Source: Lachnospira pectinoschiza (GTDB taxonomy: Bacteria; Bacillota; Clostridia; Lachnospirales; Lachnospiraceae). From it: a DNA stretch of 64,000 bases. The stretch covers positions 481,410 through 545,409 of the forward strand of contig NZ_JAJCRR010000003.1 in the NCBI RefSeq assembly GCF_020564355.1, read 5' to 3'. A program made the translations under genes and the position numbers. The notes under the pieces were generated by a model. It was not told the origin of the DNA, did no database searches, and saw nothing but the letters and a program-made list of their open reading frames with translations. Shown piece after piece: positions 54,086 to 63,406 of the stretch. Position 1 is the first letter of the stretch. Each line of letters begins with the position of its first letter.

Positions 54086-55456
54086 ATGGAAGAAAAAACA
54101 TACCTGAAATGGTATAACAAAGTAGGTTACGGAACGGGAGATATTGCAGGAAATGTAGTATATGCTTTTCTATCATCATTTGTCATGATTTACCTGACAA
54201 ATACAGTTGGGTTAAATTCAGGCATAGTAGGTACATTGATAGCAGTATCAAAATTATTTGATGGAGTTACGGATATATTTTTCGGTACAATGATAGACCA
54301 TACAAAGAGTAAGATGGGGAAGGCAAGACCGTGGATGTTCTATGGATTCTTTGGTTGTGCCGTCACGTTGTTTGGTGTATTTGCAATTCCGACAAGTCTT
54401 GGAAAAACAGCTCAGTATGCATGGTTTTTTATAGCATATACATTGCTTAATGCTGTATTTTATACTGCTAATAATATTGCGTATGCAGCGTTGACATCAC
54501 TGGTAACAAAAAACAGTAAAGAGCGTGTTCAGATGGGTTCTTTCCGTTTCATGTTCTCATTTGGTACAAATCTAGTCATACAGTCTGTTACTGTTGGTGC
54601 AGTAGAAATGTTTGGTGGCGGTGCAGCTGCATGGAGAACTATCGCATTTATTTACTGTATTATAGGTATTATTACCAATACACTTGCTGTATTTTCAGTA
54701 AAAGAGCTGTCAGATGAAGAATTAAAAGATAATAGTGTGACAGGAGAGAAAGATGACAAACTTTCTTTTAAGCAGATAATAAAACTTCTCTTTAGTAATA
54801 AATATTTTTCAATGATTTGCGTGATTTACATTCTTCAGCAGCTTCGTGCTTCTATGGTGAATGTAGGAATCTTTTTTATGACATATGTATTACTGAATGA
54901 GAATTTGTTCGGTGTATTTTCATGGGCGAATAATATTCCATTGATCATTGCACTTGCCATTACACCTGCACTTGTTTCAAAAATGAAAGGAATGTATAAG
55001 TTAAACAAGTATAGTTATATGCTTGCTACAGTATGTCGTCTGATGGTTGCAGTGGCAGGTTATCTGGGAAGTGTTCCGTTGATGCTCTTATTTACAGTTC
55101 TTACATCCCTTGGAGAAGGACCTTGGCAGGGAGACATGAGCGCAGTAATTGCACAATGTTCAGAACATACTTATTTAAAGAGTGGAAAGCGAATTGACGG
55201 TTCCATGTTCTCTTGTACTTCATTAGGCGTAAAACTCGGTGGAGGTATTGGTATTGCACTTTCAGGCTGGATGCTGGATATAAGTGGATATATTAACCTT
55301 GACAACGCAGTTCAGCCAGATAGCTGTATTAATATGATGTATTTTATGTATTTGTGGCTTCCGTTCATATTTGACATAATTATTACAGTCATTCTTTCAT
55401 TCCTTAATGTAGAGAGTGCAAATATGAAATTAAAAGAAAATATGCAGAATCAGTAA
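54086..55456 (+). CDS. Glycoside-pentoside-hexuronide (MelB/LacS-like) sugar:cation symporter
   Basis: 456 residues from ATG 54086 (AAAGGAG). Twelve membrane helices; YGTGDIAGNVVYAFLSSF and FDGVTDIFFGTMIDHTKSKMGKARPW are the GPH signature with the cation-site Asp pair. It lacks the C-terminal IIA domain of LacS. Located before lacL, so beta-galactosides are the probable substrate. Confidence 0.9.
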   Translation: MEEKTYLKWYNKVGYGTGDIAGNVVYAFLSSFVMIYLTNTVGLNSGIVGTLIAVSKLFDGVTDIFFGTMIDHTKSKMGKARPWMFYGFFGCAVTLFGVFAIPTSLGKTAQYAWFFIAYTLLNAVFYTANNIAYAALTSLVTKNSKERVQMGSFRFMFSFGTNLVIQSVTVGAVEMFGGGAAAWRTIAFIYCIIGIITNTLAVFSVKELSDEELKDNSVTGEKDDKLSFKQIIKLLFSNKYFSMICVIYILQQLRASMVNVGIFFMTYVLLNENLFGVFSWANNIPLIIALAITPALVSKMKGMYKLNKYSYMLATVCRLMVAVAGYLGSVPLMLLFTVLTSLGEGPWQGDMSAVIAQCSEHTYLKSGKRIDGSMFSCTSLGVKLGGGIGIALSGWMLDISGYINLDNAVQPDSCINMMYFMYLWLPFIFDIIITVILSFLNVESANMKLKENMQNQ

Positions 55457-55521
55457 TGAAAATAGCCCCTGAAGTTTGTCTTTAGGGGTTATATAGAAAA
55501 TAAGAAAAAAGGAGAATTATT

Positions 55522-57423
55522 ATGAATGCTGATATGAAATGGTTAGACGATCCGGAAGTGTTCCGTGTAAACCAGCTGGACGCACACAGCGACCATTGCT
55601 ACTATATAGATTATGCAGATATGGAGAAATCGGAGAATCCATTGATGCAGTCATTAAATGGACAATGGGAGTTTGCTTTTAGCAAAAATGTAATGGATAG
55701 ACCGAAAAATTTTTATGAGGAAAATTTTGATGCATCTTCATTTGCTAAGATTATGGTTCCGGGGCATATCGAACTGGCAGGCTATGACAAAATACGCTAT
55801 ATCAATACAATGTATCCGTGGGAGGGAAAAGAATATCACAGGGGTGCGTATAGTATGGAGAGTACCGGGGACGAGGCAGGAATGTTTTCTGAGGCAGAGT
55901 ATAATCCTGTCGGATCTTATATCAAACGATTTGATTTGAGCGGGCAAATGCGTGAAAAGAAAATCTGTATCTGTTTTGAAGGTGTGGAAGAAGCAATGTA
56001 TCTGTGGCTGAATGGTCAATTTGTAGGATATGCGGAGGATAGTTTTACACCGTCAGAATTTGATCTGACACCATTTATCAGAGAAAAAGGAAATGTGCTG
56101 GCAGTTCAGGTCCACAAAATGAGTACAGCAGCATTTTTGGAGGATCAGGATTTTTTCCGCTTTTTTGGAATTTTCAGAAATGTAACTTTAAAAGCAGTGC
56201 CAGAGGTGCATTTGGAAGATGTATGGTTTCAGCCGACACTAAACAAAGATAATGTAAGCGGCAGGGTATCGGTAAAGATGAAAGTAACTGCTCCAGAAGG
56301 AAAGAAAGTAGCTGCCCATTTTGTTTTAAAAGACCGAGAAAATAATCAGGTGGCAGAGGACAATATCACCTTAGAGGAAAAAGCTGGAAGTCGTGTAGGA
56401 GTGATTGATACTGAGGTTGGAAGTGTTAAGGCATGGGATAATCACTGCCCATATCTGTATCACGCATATGTAGAGCTTAGAGGTGAAGATGAAGAAATAT
56501 TAGAGATAATTCCATATGACATAGGTTTCAGAAGACTTGAAATGATTGACAAGGTAATCTATTTAAATGGTAAACGTCTTGTCATTACCGGCGTAAACCG
56601 TCATGAGTGGAGTGCAAAGACAGGAAGAAGCATCGGTATGGATGAAATGACAGCAGACATTGATTGTATGATTAGAAATAATATCAATGCGGTACGCACC
56701 TGCCATTATCCGGATCAGATACCGTGGTATTATCTGTGTGATAAAGCTGGTATCTATGTAATGGCAGAAACGAATATGGAAAGTCATGGAACATTCCAAA
56801 AACTTGGTGCGATTGAACCATCGTGCAGCGTACCTTGTTCTATTCCGCAATGGCGGGAGGCTGTTGTTGACAGGGCTAGGAGTAATTTTGAAACTTTTAA
56901 AAACCATACAGCAATTCTTTTCTGGTCTTTAGGAAATGAATCTTATGCGGGTGATGACATAGAAGCAATGAATACTTACTTCAAGGAAAAGCAGGATGGC
57001 AGATTTGTTCATTATGAAAGCTCTTTCTATGACCGTAATTATGAGGAAACCATATCAGATGTAGAGAGCAGAATGTATGCAAAGCCTTATGAAGTGGAGG
57101 AATATTTAAATAATAATCCAAAGAAACCTTATCTTTTGTGTGAGTATATGCATGATATGGGTAATTCGATGGGAGGACTTGGTACTTATATGAAGTTAAT
57201 AGATAAGTATGAGATGTACCACGGTGGATTTATCTGGGATTTCATTGATCAGGCACTTCTCGTGAAAGATGAAGTGACAGGAAAAGAAGTTTTGCGTTAT
57301 GGCGGAGACTTTGATGATAAGCCTTCTGATTATGAGTTTTCAGGAAATGGAATCGTATTTGCAGACCGTAAGGAAAAACCAGCTATGCAGGAAGTGAGGT
57401 ATTACTATGGCTTATACAGATAA
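55522..57423 (+). CDS. lacL: Beta-galactosidase large subunit (GH2, LacL type)
   Basis: 633 residues. GH2 sugar-binding, Ig-like and TIM-barrel domains: GVNRHEWS, acid/base Glu in FWSLGNESYAG (~475), nucleophile Glu in LLCEYMHDMGNS (~540). The chain stops before the last domain, which is supplied by the next gene. Overlap with lacM is exactly 17 nt, the arrangement known from lactobacilli and Leuconostoc. Confidence 0.92.
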   Translation: MNADMKWLDDPEVFRVNQLDAHSDHCYYIDYADMEKSENPLMQSLNGQWEFAFSKNVMDRPKNFYEENFDASSFAKIMVPGHIELAGYDKIRYINTMYPWEGKEYHRGAYSMESTGDEAGMFSEAEYNPVGSYIKRFDLSGQMREKKICICFEGVEEAMYLWLNGQFVGYAEDSFTPSEFDLTPFIREKGNVLAVQVHKMSTAAFLEDQDFFRFFGIFRNVTLKAVPEVHLEDVWFQPTLNKDNVSGRVSVKMKVTAPEGKKVAAHFVLKDRENNQVAEDNITLEEKAGSRVGVIDTEVGSVKAWDNHCPYLYHAYVELRGEDEEILEIIPYDIGFRRLEMIDKVIYLNGKRLVITGVNRHEWSAKTGRSIGMDEMTADIDCMIRNNINAVRTCHYPDQIPWYYLCDKAGIYVMAETNMESHGTFQKLGAIEPSCSVPCSIPQWREAVVDRARSNFETFKNHTAILFWSLGNESYAGDDIEAMNTYFKEKQDGRFVHYESSFYDRNYEETISDVESRMYAKPYEVEEYLNNNPKKPYLLCEYMHDMGNSMGGLGTYMKLIDKYEMYHGGFIWDFIDQALLVKDEVTGKEVLRYGGDFDDKPSDYEFSGNGIVFADRKEKPAMQEVRYYYGLYR

Positions 57424-58360
57424 GAATAAATTGAGAGTTGTATATGGAGATTATACACTTGGCGTACATGGAGAAGGGTTTGACTATATATTCTCTTATT
57501 CACAGGGCGGTATAGAGTCTATAGTAAAAAAAGGTTATGAATGGCTGTATCGTTGTCCAAAGCCTACTTTTTGGAGAGCATTAACAGATAATGACAGAGG
57601 CAGCAGGTTTCATATTAAAAGTGGAAGCTGGCTCGCATCGGATATGTTCATTGACTGTAAAAAAACGGAAGTTATTATGGACGGTGAACGGCAAAAGCAG
57701 TATGCTCCGGACAATAATAGCTATGGCGGTGATGTGGCTGCCGGGGAAATAATTGTGAAATATACCTATGAGACTGTCAGCAATCCAGTAACAACAGTCA
57801 TTGTATCTTATACAATTGATGTAATTGGAAATATCAAGGTGGATGTGGATTACACAGGAGTAAAGGGACTGCCAGAACTTCCGGTATTCGGAATGAGGTT
57901 TATTATGCCGACACTTGCAGATAAATATATGTACAAGGGATTATCGGGGGAAACCTATCCGGACAGAAAGGCAGGGGCAGAAAAAGGAGTTTATGAGGTA
58001 TCAGATTTGAGACTGACACCATATCTGGTTCCACAGGAATGTGGTATGAGAATGGATACAGAGTGGCTGGAGATTACAAGACATACAAGTCTTGATAATA
58101 GCAGAACGGATAGTTCAGCACAGACATTAAGAATAGAGAAAAACGACAAGGCATTTGCTTTTTCATGCCTACCTTATACAGCATCAGAGATTGAAAACGC
58201 AACACACCATGAGGAACTGCCACCAGCAAGAAGAACAGTCCTTTGTGTCTATGGTGCAGTAAGAGGAGTTGGTGGAATTGATAGCTGGGGAAGTGATGTG
58301 GAAGATGATTATCGGATTAATGCAGAAAAAGACATTCACTATTCTTTCATTATCCGCTAA
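57407..58360 (+). CDS. lacM: Beta-galactosidase small subunit (Bgal_small_N, LacM type)
   Basis: 317 residues. FWRALTDNDRGSRF and LPELPVFGMRF, plus THHEELPPARRTVLCVYGAVRGVGGIDSWGSDV, are the domain-5 blocks of GH2 LacZ that complete the active site. GAAGTGAGG lies before ATG 57407. It forms a heterodimer with LacL. Confidence 0.92.
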   Translation: MAYTDKNKLRVVYGDYTLGVHGEGFDYIFSYSQGGIESIVKKGYEWLYRCPKPTFWRALTDNDRGSRFHIKSGSWLASDMFIDCKKTEVIMDGERQKQYAPDNNSYGGDVAAGEIIVKYTYETVSNPVTTVIVSYTIDVIGNIKVDVDYTGVKGLPELPVFGMRFIMPTLADKYMYKGLSGETYPDRKAGAEKGVYEVSDLRLTPYLVPQECGMRMDTEWLEITRHTSLDNSRTDSSAQTLRIEKNDKAFAFSCLPYTASEIENATHHEELPPARRTVLCVYGAVRGVGGIDSWGSDVEDDYRINAEKDIHYSFIIR

Positions 58361-58386
58361 GTTTTGTTTGAAGTGAGGTGTTTGAG

Positions 58387-59664
58387 ATGCAGATAGAGAT
58401 ATTGATTCGTAGTTTTCTGGATGGTGCATATGATGAAAGACTCGTAGACATTTATGCTGATGAGGCAAAGATTTCTTACCAGAGGGAACGCTATATCAAT
58501 GCAATAAAGAAATTTGAGCAGTGCTATAAGCCGGGAGATGTGGAATTGTTCAGTGCTCCGGGAAGAAGTGAGATTGGCGGCAACCATACGGATCATCAGA
58601 ACGGAGAGGTTTTGGCAGCCTCAGTTAATCTTGATACTATTGGGATCGTAAAAAAGACGGATGATAATGTAATCAGATTAGTTTCTGATAACTACGATGA
58701 AATCATTATCCGGCTTGATGATGTATCTGTAAAGGAAAAAGAAAAGGAAACAACAAAGGCTTTGATAAAAGGTGTGGTTTCTGGATTCCTTGAGAGAAAA
58801 TATGCAGTTGGAGGTTTTCAGGCATATATAACAAGTGATGTGCTGATTGGTGCGGGACTTTCATCTTCGGCAGCATTTGAAACACTGATAGGAACGATTT
58901 TGTCTGGACTTTATAATTGTGGAAAAGTTTCAGCGACAGAGATAGCCATTATTGGACAGTATGCTGAAAATGTTTATTTCGGAAAGCCTTGTGGTCTGAT
59001 GGATCAGATGGCAAGTTCTACGGGAAATCTTGTTCATATTGATTTTGCTAACCCGGAAAATCCACAGGTTGAAAAAATTGATTTTGATATGGAAAAGTAT
59101 GGTTATAGACTATGTATTACGGATACAAAAGGCTCTCATGCTGATTTGACAGATGAATATGCGGCAGTTCCGAAGGAAATGAAACTTGTTGCAAAATATT
59201 TTGGGAAAAAAGTGCTGCGTGATGTATCTGCAAATGATGTACTGGAAAACATTCATAATTTAAGAGAAAAACTTGGGGATAGGTGTGTCCTTCGTGCGCT
59301 ACACTTTATTTGTGAGAATGAAAGAGTACAGAAAGAAGTAAGAGCATTGAAGTCAGGAAATATAGGAGCATTTTTGGAGAATGTGAAAGCTTCTGGTAAT
59401 TCTTCTTTTAAATATTTGCAGAATGTTTATTCAAATCAGGATATAAAAAATCAGAATGTTTCCGTTGCACTGATTGTAAGTGAAATGCTTTTAGGAGAAA
59501 ACGGTGTATGCAGGGTGCATGGCGGTGGTTTTGCTGGAACAATACAGGCATTTGTGAAGAATGAATATGTAGAGTCTTATAAATCCGGAATGGATAATGT
59601 ATTTGGTAACGGTTCCTGTAAAGATTTGAGAATAAGAAAATATGGCGGCATAAAAGTGTTATGA
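58387..59664 (+). CDS. galK: Galactokinase
   Basis: 425 residues from ATG 58387. Galactose-binding APGRSEIGGNHTDHQNGEVL (~59), ATP-binding GAGLSSSAAFETLIG (~155) and HGGGFAGTIQAFV (~378) are the three GHMP kinase motifs. It phosphorylates galactose released by LacLM. The motif has His-Thr-Asp-His in place of the common His-Thr-Asp-Tyr. Confidence 0.93.
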   Translation: MQIEILIRSFLDGAYDERLVDIYADEAKISYQRERYINAIKKFEQCYKPGDVELFSAPGRSEIGGNHTDHQNGEVLAASVNLDTIGIVKKTDDNVIRLVSDNYDEIIIRLDDVSVKEKEKETTKALIKGVVSGFLERKYAVGGFQAYITSDVLIGAGLSSSAAFETLIGTILSGLYNCGKVSATEIAIIGQYAENVYFGKPCGLMDQMASSTGNLVHIDFANPENPQVEKIDFDMEKYGYRLCITDTKGSHADLTDEYAAVPKEMKLVAKYFGKKVLRDVSANDVLENIHNLREKLGDRCVLRALHFICENERVQKEVRALKSGNIGAFLENVKASGNSSFKYLQNVYSNQDIKNQNVSVALIVSEMLLGENGVCRVHGGGFAGTIQAFVKNEYVESYKSGMDNVFGNGSCKDLRIRKYGGIKVL

Positions 59665-59684
59665 AATAGAAAGAAGGTTTTATT

Positions 59685-59903
59685 ATTAGGATTTTGGTTT
59701 TAGGCGGGGCTGGCTATATTGGTTCACATACAGTATATGAGCTGATTGATGCAGGATATGAAGTGATTGTAATAAGATTGCAGGGAAGCAGCATTGGAAG
59801 ACTTGCAAAAGCTATTATTGAAGAGAAAAATATTCATGATATAGAGGAAATAAATTGTCAGTATTATAAAAACTGGAAATGTAAAAAGTTAATGCCGGAT
59901 TAG
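59685..59903 (+). pseudogene. galE: UDP-glucose 4-epimerase, N-terminal stub fused to an unrelated tail
   Basis: ATT 59685, 7 nt after AGAAGG, begins [31 protein letters not shown], the GalE Rossmann motif. After ~29 residues the sequence becomes [31 protein letters not shown]..., not GalE. The Leloir pathway is thus incomplete here, and no galT is present. Confidence 0.8.
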
Positions 59904-59934
59904 ACAACTGACATTATAAATTAAAAGGAGTTGC

Positions 59935-60768
59935 TTGCGAGTGTTATTGGTATATGAGAACAAAACTGATGGAATAGCGGTAGAGTGGAAGAAAACAGTA
60001 CATTTTCCACCACATTTACACGAAGCAATAGAGGTAGTGTATGTAACTGATGGGAATATTGAGCTTGGAGTTGGACAAGAATTGTATCACATGGACGAGG
60101 GTGATTTTGCAATCGTGTTCCCAAATGTAATACATCATTATCAGGTGTTTGGGGAAAAAGAAAATAAGGTAATATACCTGTATCTTGATCCAACTTTGTT
60201 TCCTTCCTATTATAAAGCGTTGCAGATATACAGTCCGAAGAACCCAGTTGTAAAAAAAGAGCGAGTGCATCCTGATGTAGTAAATGCCATAAAATATCTG
60301 GCAGAAATAACAGAGGAAAATTCCATGCTGATACTGGCATATGTGCAGATAATTCTTGCCCATGTTTTCACAGAAATGCAAATGATTGATAAAAGCACAG
60401 TAGGGAGTGATGACTTGATTTATAATGCGGTAGAATATGTAGCCAAAAATTTTAGAGAGAAAATCAGTCTTGAAAAAATGGCATACGATTTGTGTGTAAG
60501 TAAATATGTGTTATCAAGAATGTTTGCAAAAACATTTCACTGTAATTTTAGTAAATATGTGAATGGAGTCCGATTAAATTATGCAGTTGCGGCACTAGAA
60601 AATACAATGGATTCCATTACAAATATATGTCTTGATTGTGGGTTTGAAAGTCAAAGAACTTTTAACCGTGTTTTTAAGGATAGATACAAGATTACACCAA
60701 GAGAGTACAGAAAAAGAATGGAACACAATAATAAAAGCGTAGTAGTGGATGATATAATGGATGAATAG
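59935..60768 (+). CDS. AraC-family regulator with cupin domain
   Basis: 277 residues from TTG 59935, 6 nt after AAAAGGAG. Cupin (FPPHLHEAIEVVYVTDGNIELGVGQELYHMDEGDFAIVFPNVIHHY) and two HTH motifs ending FESQRTFNRVFKDRYKITPREYRKRM. It lies inside the gal gene group rather than divergent from it and may respond to a second sugar. Confidence 0.88.
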   Translation: MRVLLVYENKTDGIAVEWKKTVHFPPHLHEAIEVVYVTDGNIELGVGQELYHMDEGDFAIVFPNVIHHYQVFGEKENKVIYLYLDPTLFPSYYKALQIYSPKNPVVKKERVHPDVVNAIKYLAEITEENSMLILAYVQIILAHVFTEMQMIDKSTVGSDDLIYNAVEYVAKNFREKISLEKMAYDLCVSKYVLSRMFAKTFHCNFSKYVNGVRLNYAVAALENTMDSITNICLDCGFESQRTFNRVFKDRYKITPREYRKRMEHNNKSVVVDDIMDE

Positions 60769-60777
60769 GTGAGTGCA

Positions 60778-61830
60778 ATGTGGCAGACAGATTTTGGAAT
60801 AACAAAAGAGGGAGAAAAAGCACATAGATTTCTATTGACGAATAACAGAGGAATGTGTGTAGAATTATCCGATTTTGGGGCATTGGTATTATCAGTTTAT
60901 GTACTTGACAGGCATGGAAGAAATCGCGATGTGGTACTTGGTTATGATAATTTGACGGATTATTATGAACAGGATACAGGATTTGGTGCATATATCGGCA
61001 GAAATGCTAATCGTATTGCAGGAGCAGAAGTAACAATAGAAGGTACAAAATACCTGTTAGATAAAAATGATAATCAAAATAACCTTCACAGTGGTTTTAA
61101 CAGATCGCACCATAAACTTTACAGCGTAAAAAATGGAAAGGATGATGTCTGTGAGTTTGTGCAAATGGAACGATACAGTCCCCATATGGAGCAGGGATTT
61201 CCGGGGAATTTAAAACAGACAATCAGATATAGCCTCACAGATAAAAATGAATTTATAATTGATTATGAAATGCTTAGTGATATGACTACTGTTGTTAACC
61301 CTACAAACCATAGTTATTTTAATTTGGATGGGCACAATTCAGGTACAATTCTTAAACATTATATGGAAATATATTCGGGACAGATACTTGAGATAGGTAA
61401 CGATATGATTCCGACAGGCAGGATTATTGATATTTCTGATACACCATTTGATTTCCGTAAAAGAAAGCAGATAGGAAAAGATATAGATGCAGACAATCCA
61501 CAGATGAAAATTGCTGGAGGTTATGATCATAATTATATATTTCAAAATGACAGAAAGTTGAGGAAAGTTGCAAAATTGTACGGGGCAGATAGTGGAATTG
61601 GAATGGATGTTTATTCTGATTTATGTGGATTGCAGTTTTATACAGGAAATTTTTTAAATGGTCAGATAGGAAAAGACGGTGCAGTTTATAAGAAACGAAG
61701 CGGTGTATGTTTTGAAACTCAATTCTATCCTAATTCATGTAATACTTCGGAATTTCCAAGTTGTATATTGCCAGCATATAAAGTATTTAAGTCCAGAACG
61801 ATATATCATTTTTTTACAGAATATATATAG
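60778..61830 (+). CDS. galM: Aldose 1-epimerase (galactose mutarotase)
   Basis: 350 residues from ATG 60778 (GTG 60769 is an alternative). GAYIGRNANRIAGAEVTIEG, NNLHSGF (His), NPTNHSYFNL (His) and FETQFYPNSCN (catalytic Glu) define GalM. It equilibrates beta- and alpha-galactose for galactokinase. Confidence 0.93.
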   Translation: MWQTDFGITKEGEKAHRFLLTNNRGMCVELSDFGALVLSVYVLDRHGRNRDVVLGYDNLTDYYEQDTGFGAYIGRNANRIAGAEVTIEGTKYLLDKNDNQNNLHSGFNRSHHKLYSVKNGKDDVCEFVQMERYSPHMEQGFPGNLKQTIRYSLTDKNEFIIDYEMLSDMTTVVNPTNHSYFNLDGHNSGTILKHYMEIYSGQILEIGNDMIPTGRIIDISDTPFDFRKRKQIGKDIDADNPQMKIAGGYDHNYIFQNDRKLRKVAKLYGADSGIGMDVYSDLCGLQFYTGNFLNGQIGKDGAVYKKRSGVCFETQFYPNSCNTSEFPSCILPAYKVFKSRTIYHFFTEYI

Positions 61831-61853
61831 AAATGGCAGATGGAGGTACGCAG

Positions 61854-62063
61854 ATGATTAAATATCTTACAATGACGATTGGAAAACAAAAAAATATAGC
61901 ATTAATTGCCCATGACGGAAAAAAACAGGATATGTTAAAATGGTGTATGGAAAATAAAGAAATTTTACAGCAACATAATCTGTCCGGAACCGGAACGACT
62001 GCGAGGATGATAGCAGATTATGTAGGATTAAAGATAAAAGTGGTACATGGAACGGACGGATGA
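61854..62063 (+). pseudogene. mgsA: Methylglyoxal synthase, N-terminal fragment
   Basis: IALIAHDGKKQDMLKWCMENKEILQQHNLSGTGTTARMIADYVGLKIKVVHG carries the MgsA phosphate-binding Lys/Thr motif, but the GPLGGDQQIGA segment and the rest are gone after residue ~67. Confidence 0.85.
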
Positions 62064-62235
62064 AACCCACAGTATTACCATGCCGGAGATTATTGAAGCA
62101 CTCGTAGCATATGATATAAGTACGGAACGCAAAAGCTTGTATATTTCTTTGATTTTGAAATTATTTGGAACAATGGATTCACACAACTATTACAGGGCAT
62201 CGGATGTTTATGGATTCCAGTGGGTGAGAAGCTGA
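62047..62235 (+). pseudogene. N-terminal HTH fragment of a WYL-type regulator
   Basis: TDETHSITMPEIIEALVAYDISTERKSLY matches the start of HTH-WYL regulators (T..H.LTM.EII..L...GI.AERKSIY). It is joined directly to the mgsA fragment and soon turns into unrelated residues. Confidence 0.5.
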
Positions 62236-62296
62236 GTGTTTTGTTTTTTTGGGTGAAACTGTTTTGATTGTTTTGACCATATGCAATAATTTACCC

Positions 62297-62369
62297 TTGA
62301 CGGATCAGAATGACAAGAGTATAATACATTTTGACAATGAAAGTTGTCAAATAGACAAGCAAAATTGTC
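62297..62369 (+). promoter_or_regulatory. Promoter and paired operators of the XRE-DUF3169 operon
   Basis: -35 TTGACG (62297-62302), -10 TATAAT (62320-62325), spacer 17 bp. Downstream lie two related inverted repeats: TTGACAA-N6-TTGTCAA (62331-62350) and GACAA-N6-TTGTC (62354-62369). Two GACAA/TTGTC dyads between the promoter and the start suggest autorepression by the XRE protein. Confidence 0.8.
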
Positions 62370-62384
62370 AGACGGAGGTGCTAT

Positions 62385-62600
62385 ATGATACTGCGAAATC
62401 GTTTAAAGGAACGCAGGGCTGCACTGAATGTTAATCAGCAGGAAATGGGACGCTTATGCGGTGTATCAAGGCAGACGATCAGTTTGATTGAACGTGGCGA
62501 TTATTCGCCGTCCGTTACCCTTGCCTTAACGATTGCAAAAGTGTGCGGCGTCGCGGTGGAAGAAGTTTTTTATTTACAGGAGGAAGAAGATAATGGATAA
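62385..62600 (+). CDS. Small XRE-family regulator
   Basis: 71 residues behind GGAGGTG. RLKERRAALNVNQQEMGRLCGVSRQTISLIERGDYSPSVTLALTIAKVCGVAVEEVFYL is a full HTH_3 domain and little else. It overlaps the membrane-protein gene by 8 nt, a pairing common for YozG-like regulator/DUF3169 units. Confidence 0.9.
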   Translation: MILRNRLKERRAALNVNQQEMGRLCGVSRQTISLIERGDYSPSVTLALTIAKVCGVAVEEVFYLQEEEDNG

Positions 62601-63384
62601 AAATGAAATTAAGAGGGCAAATCGGAAAGCCCTGCCCCAATTTATGCTTATTATGGTAATCTGCTTCATTATCGGCGGAACAATAGGCTTTTGCTCGGCA
62701 AAATACGGGCTGAACACGCTGGCGGGCGGAATGAAAACCGCAGGAATGTTTTTTGGGACATATATCGCTCCGTGGCTGATGTTAGCGGCAGCGGTAATTG
62801 TGCCGGTGGTCTGCGTTCCTATTTATCAAAGCGCAACAAAACTACTTGCATCTTGGGACGGCGAAAATGAGGAAATGTCCGATACGATTGACGAAAAACT
62901 ATCCATCGTGCTTTGGGTAACAAGCGCAGCCTTTATCCTCTCTTACTTCCTTATTGCGGCATCTTATGCCAACGGATTTGAAACTTTTAAAACTGAAACC
63001 AGTGGCGCTCTGTTTCTTGCGGGCATTATCGGTTTCTTGACCATTATGATCGAAGCGGTTATATTCCAGCAGAAATGCGTTGATACCACCAAAAAGATGA
63101 ATCCCGAAAAAACGGCTTCCGTCTATGATACGAAGTTTCAAAAGAAATGGATGGAGAGCTGCGATGAAGCCGAAAAAATTATGATTGGCAAGTGTGCGTT
63201 TAAAGCTTACGCCGCCACAAACACAGTTTGTTCGATTCTGTCCATTGTGCTTGCCATCTGTGCGCTTGTTTTTGGCATAGGATTCTTACCATCTCTTGTA
63301 GTGTGCCTGATTTGGATTGTAAATCAGTCTGTATATTGCAAGGAAGCGTTAAAGTATTCAAAGGCAGGAAATAAGATTTCATGA
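62593..63384 (+). CDS. DUF3169-type integral membrane protein
   Basis: 263 residues from ATG 62593 (AGGAGGAAGAAGATA upstream, spacing 9). Six hydrophobic segments in three pairs. Function unknown; likely controlled by the overlapping XRE gene. Confidence 0.8.
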   Translation: MDKNEIKRANRKALPQFMLIMVICFIIGGTIGFCSAKYGLNTLAGGMKTAGMFFGTYIAPWLMLAAAVIVPVVCVPIYQSATKLLASWDGENEEMSDTIDEKLSIVLWVTSAAFILSYFLIAASYANGFETFKTETSGALFLAGIIGFLTIMIEAVIFQQKCVDTTKKMNPEKTASVYDTKFQKKWMESCDEAEKIMIGKCAFKAYAATNTVCSILSIVLAICALVFGIGFLPSLVVCLIWIVNQSVYCKEALKYSKAGNKIS

Positions 63385-63406
63385 TGGAAACGCAGGAGGA
63401 CAGGCA

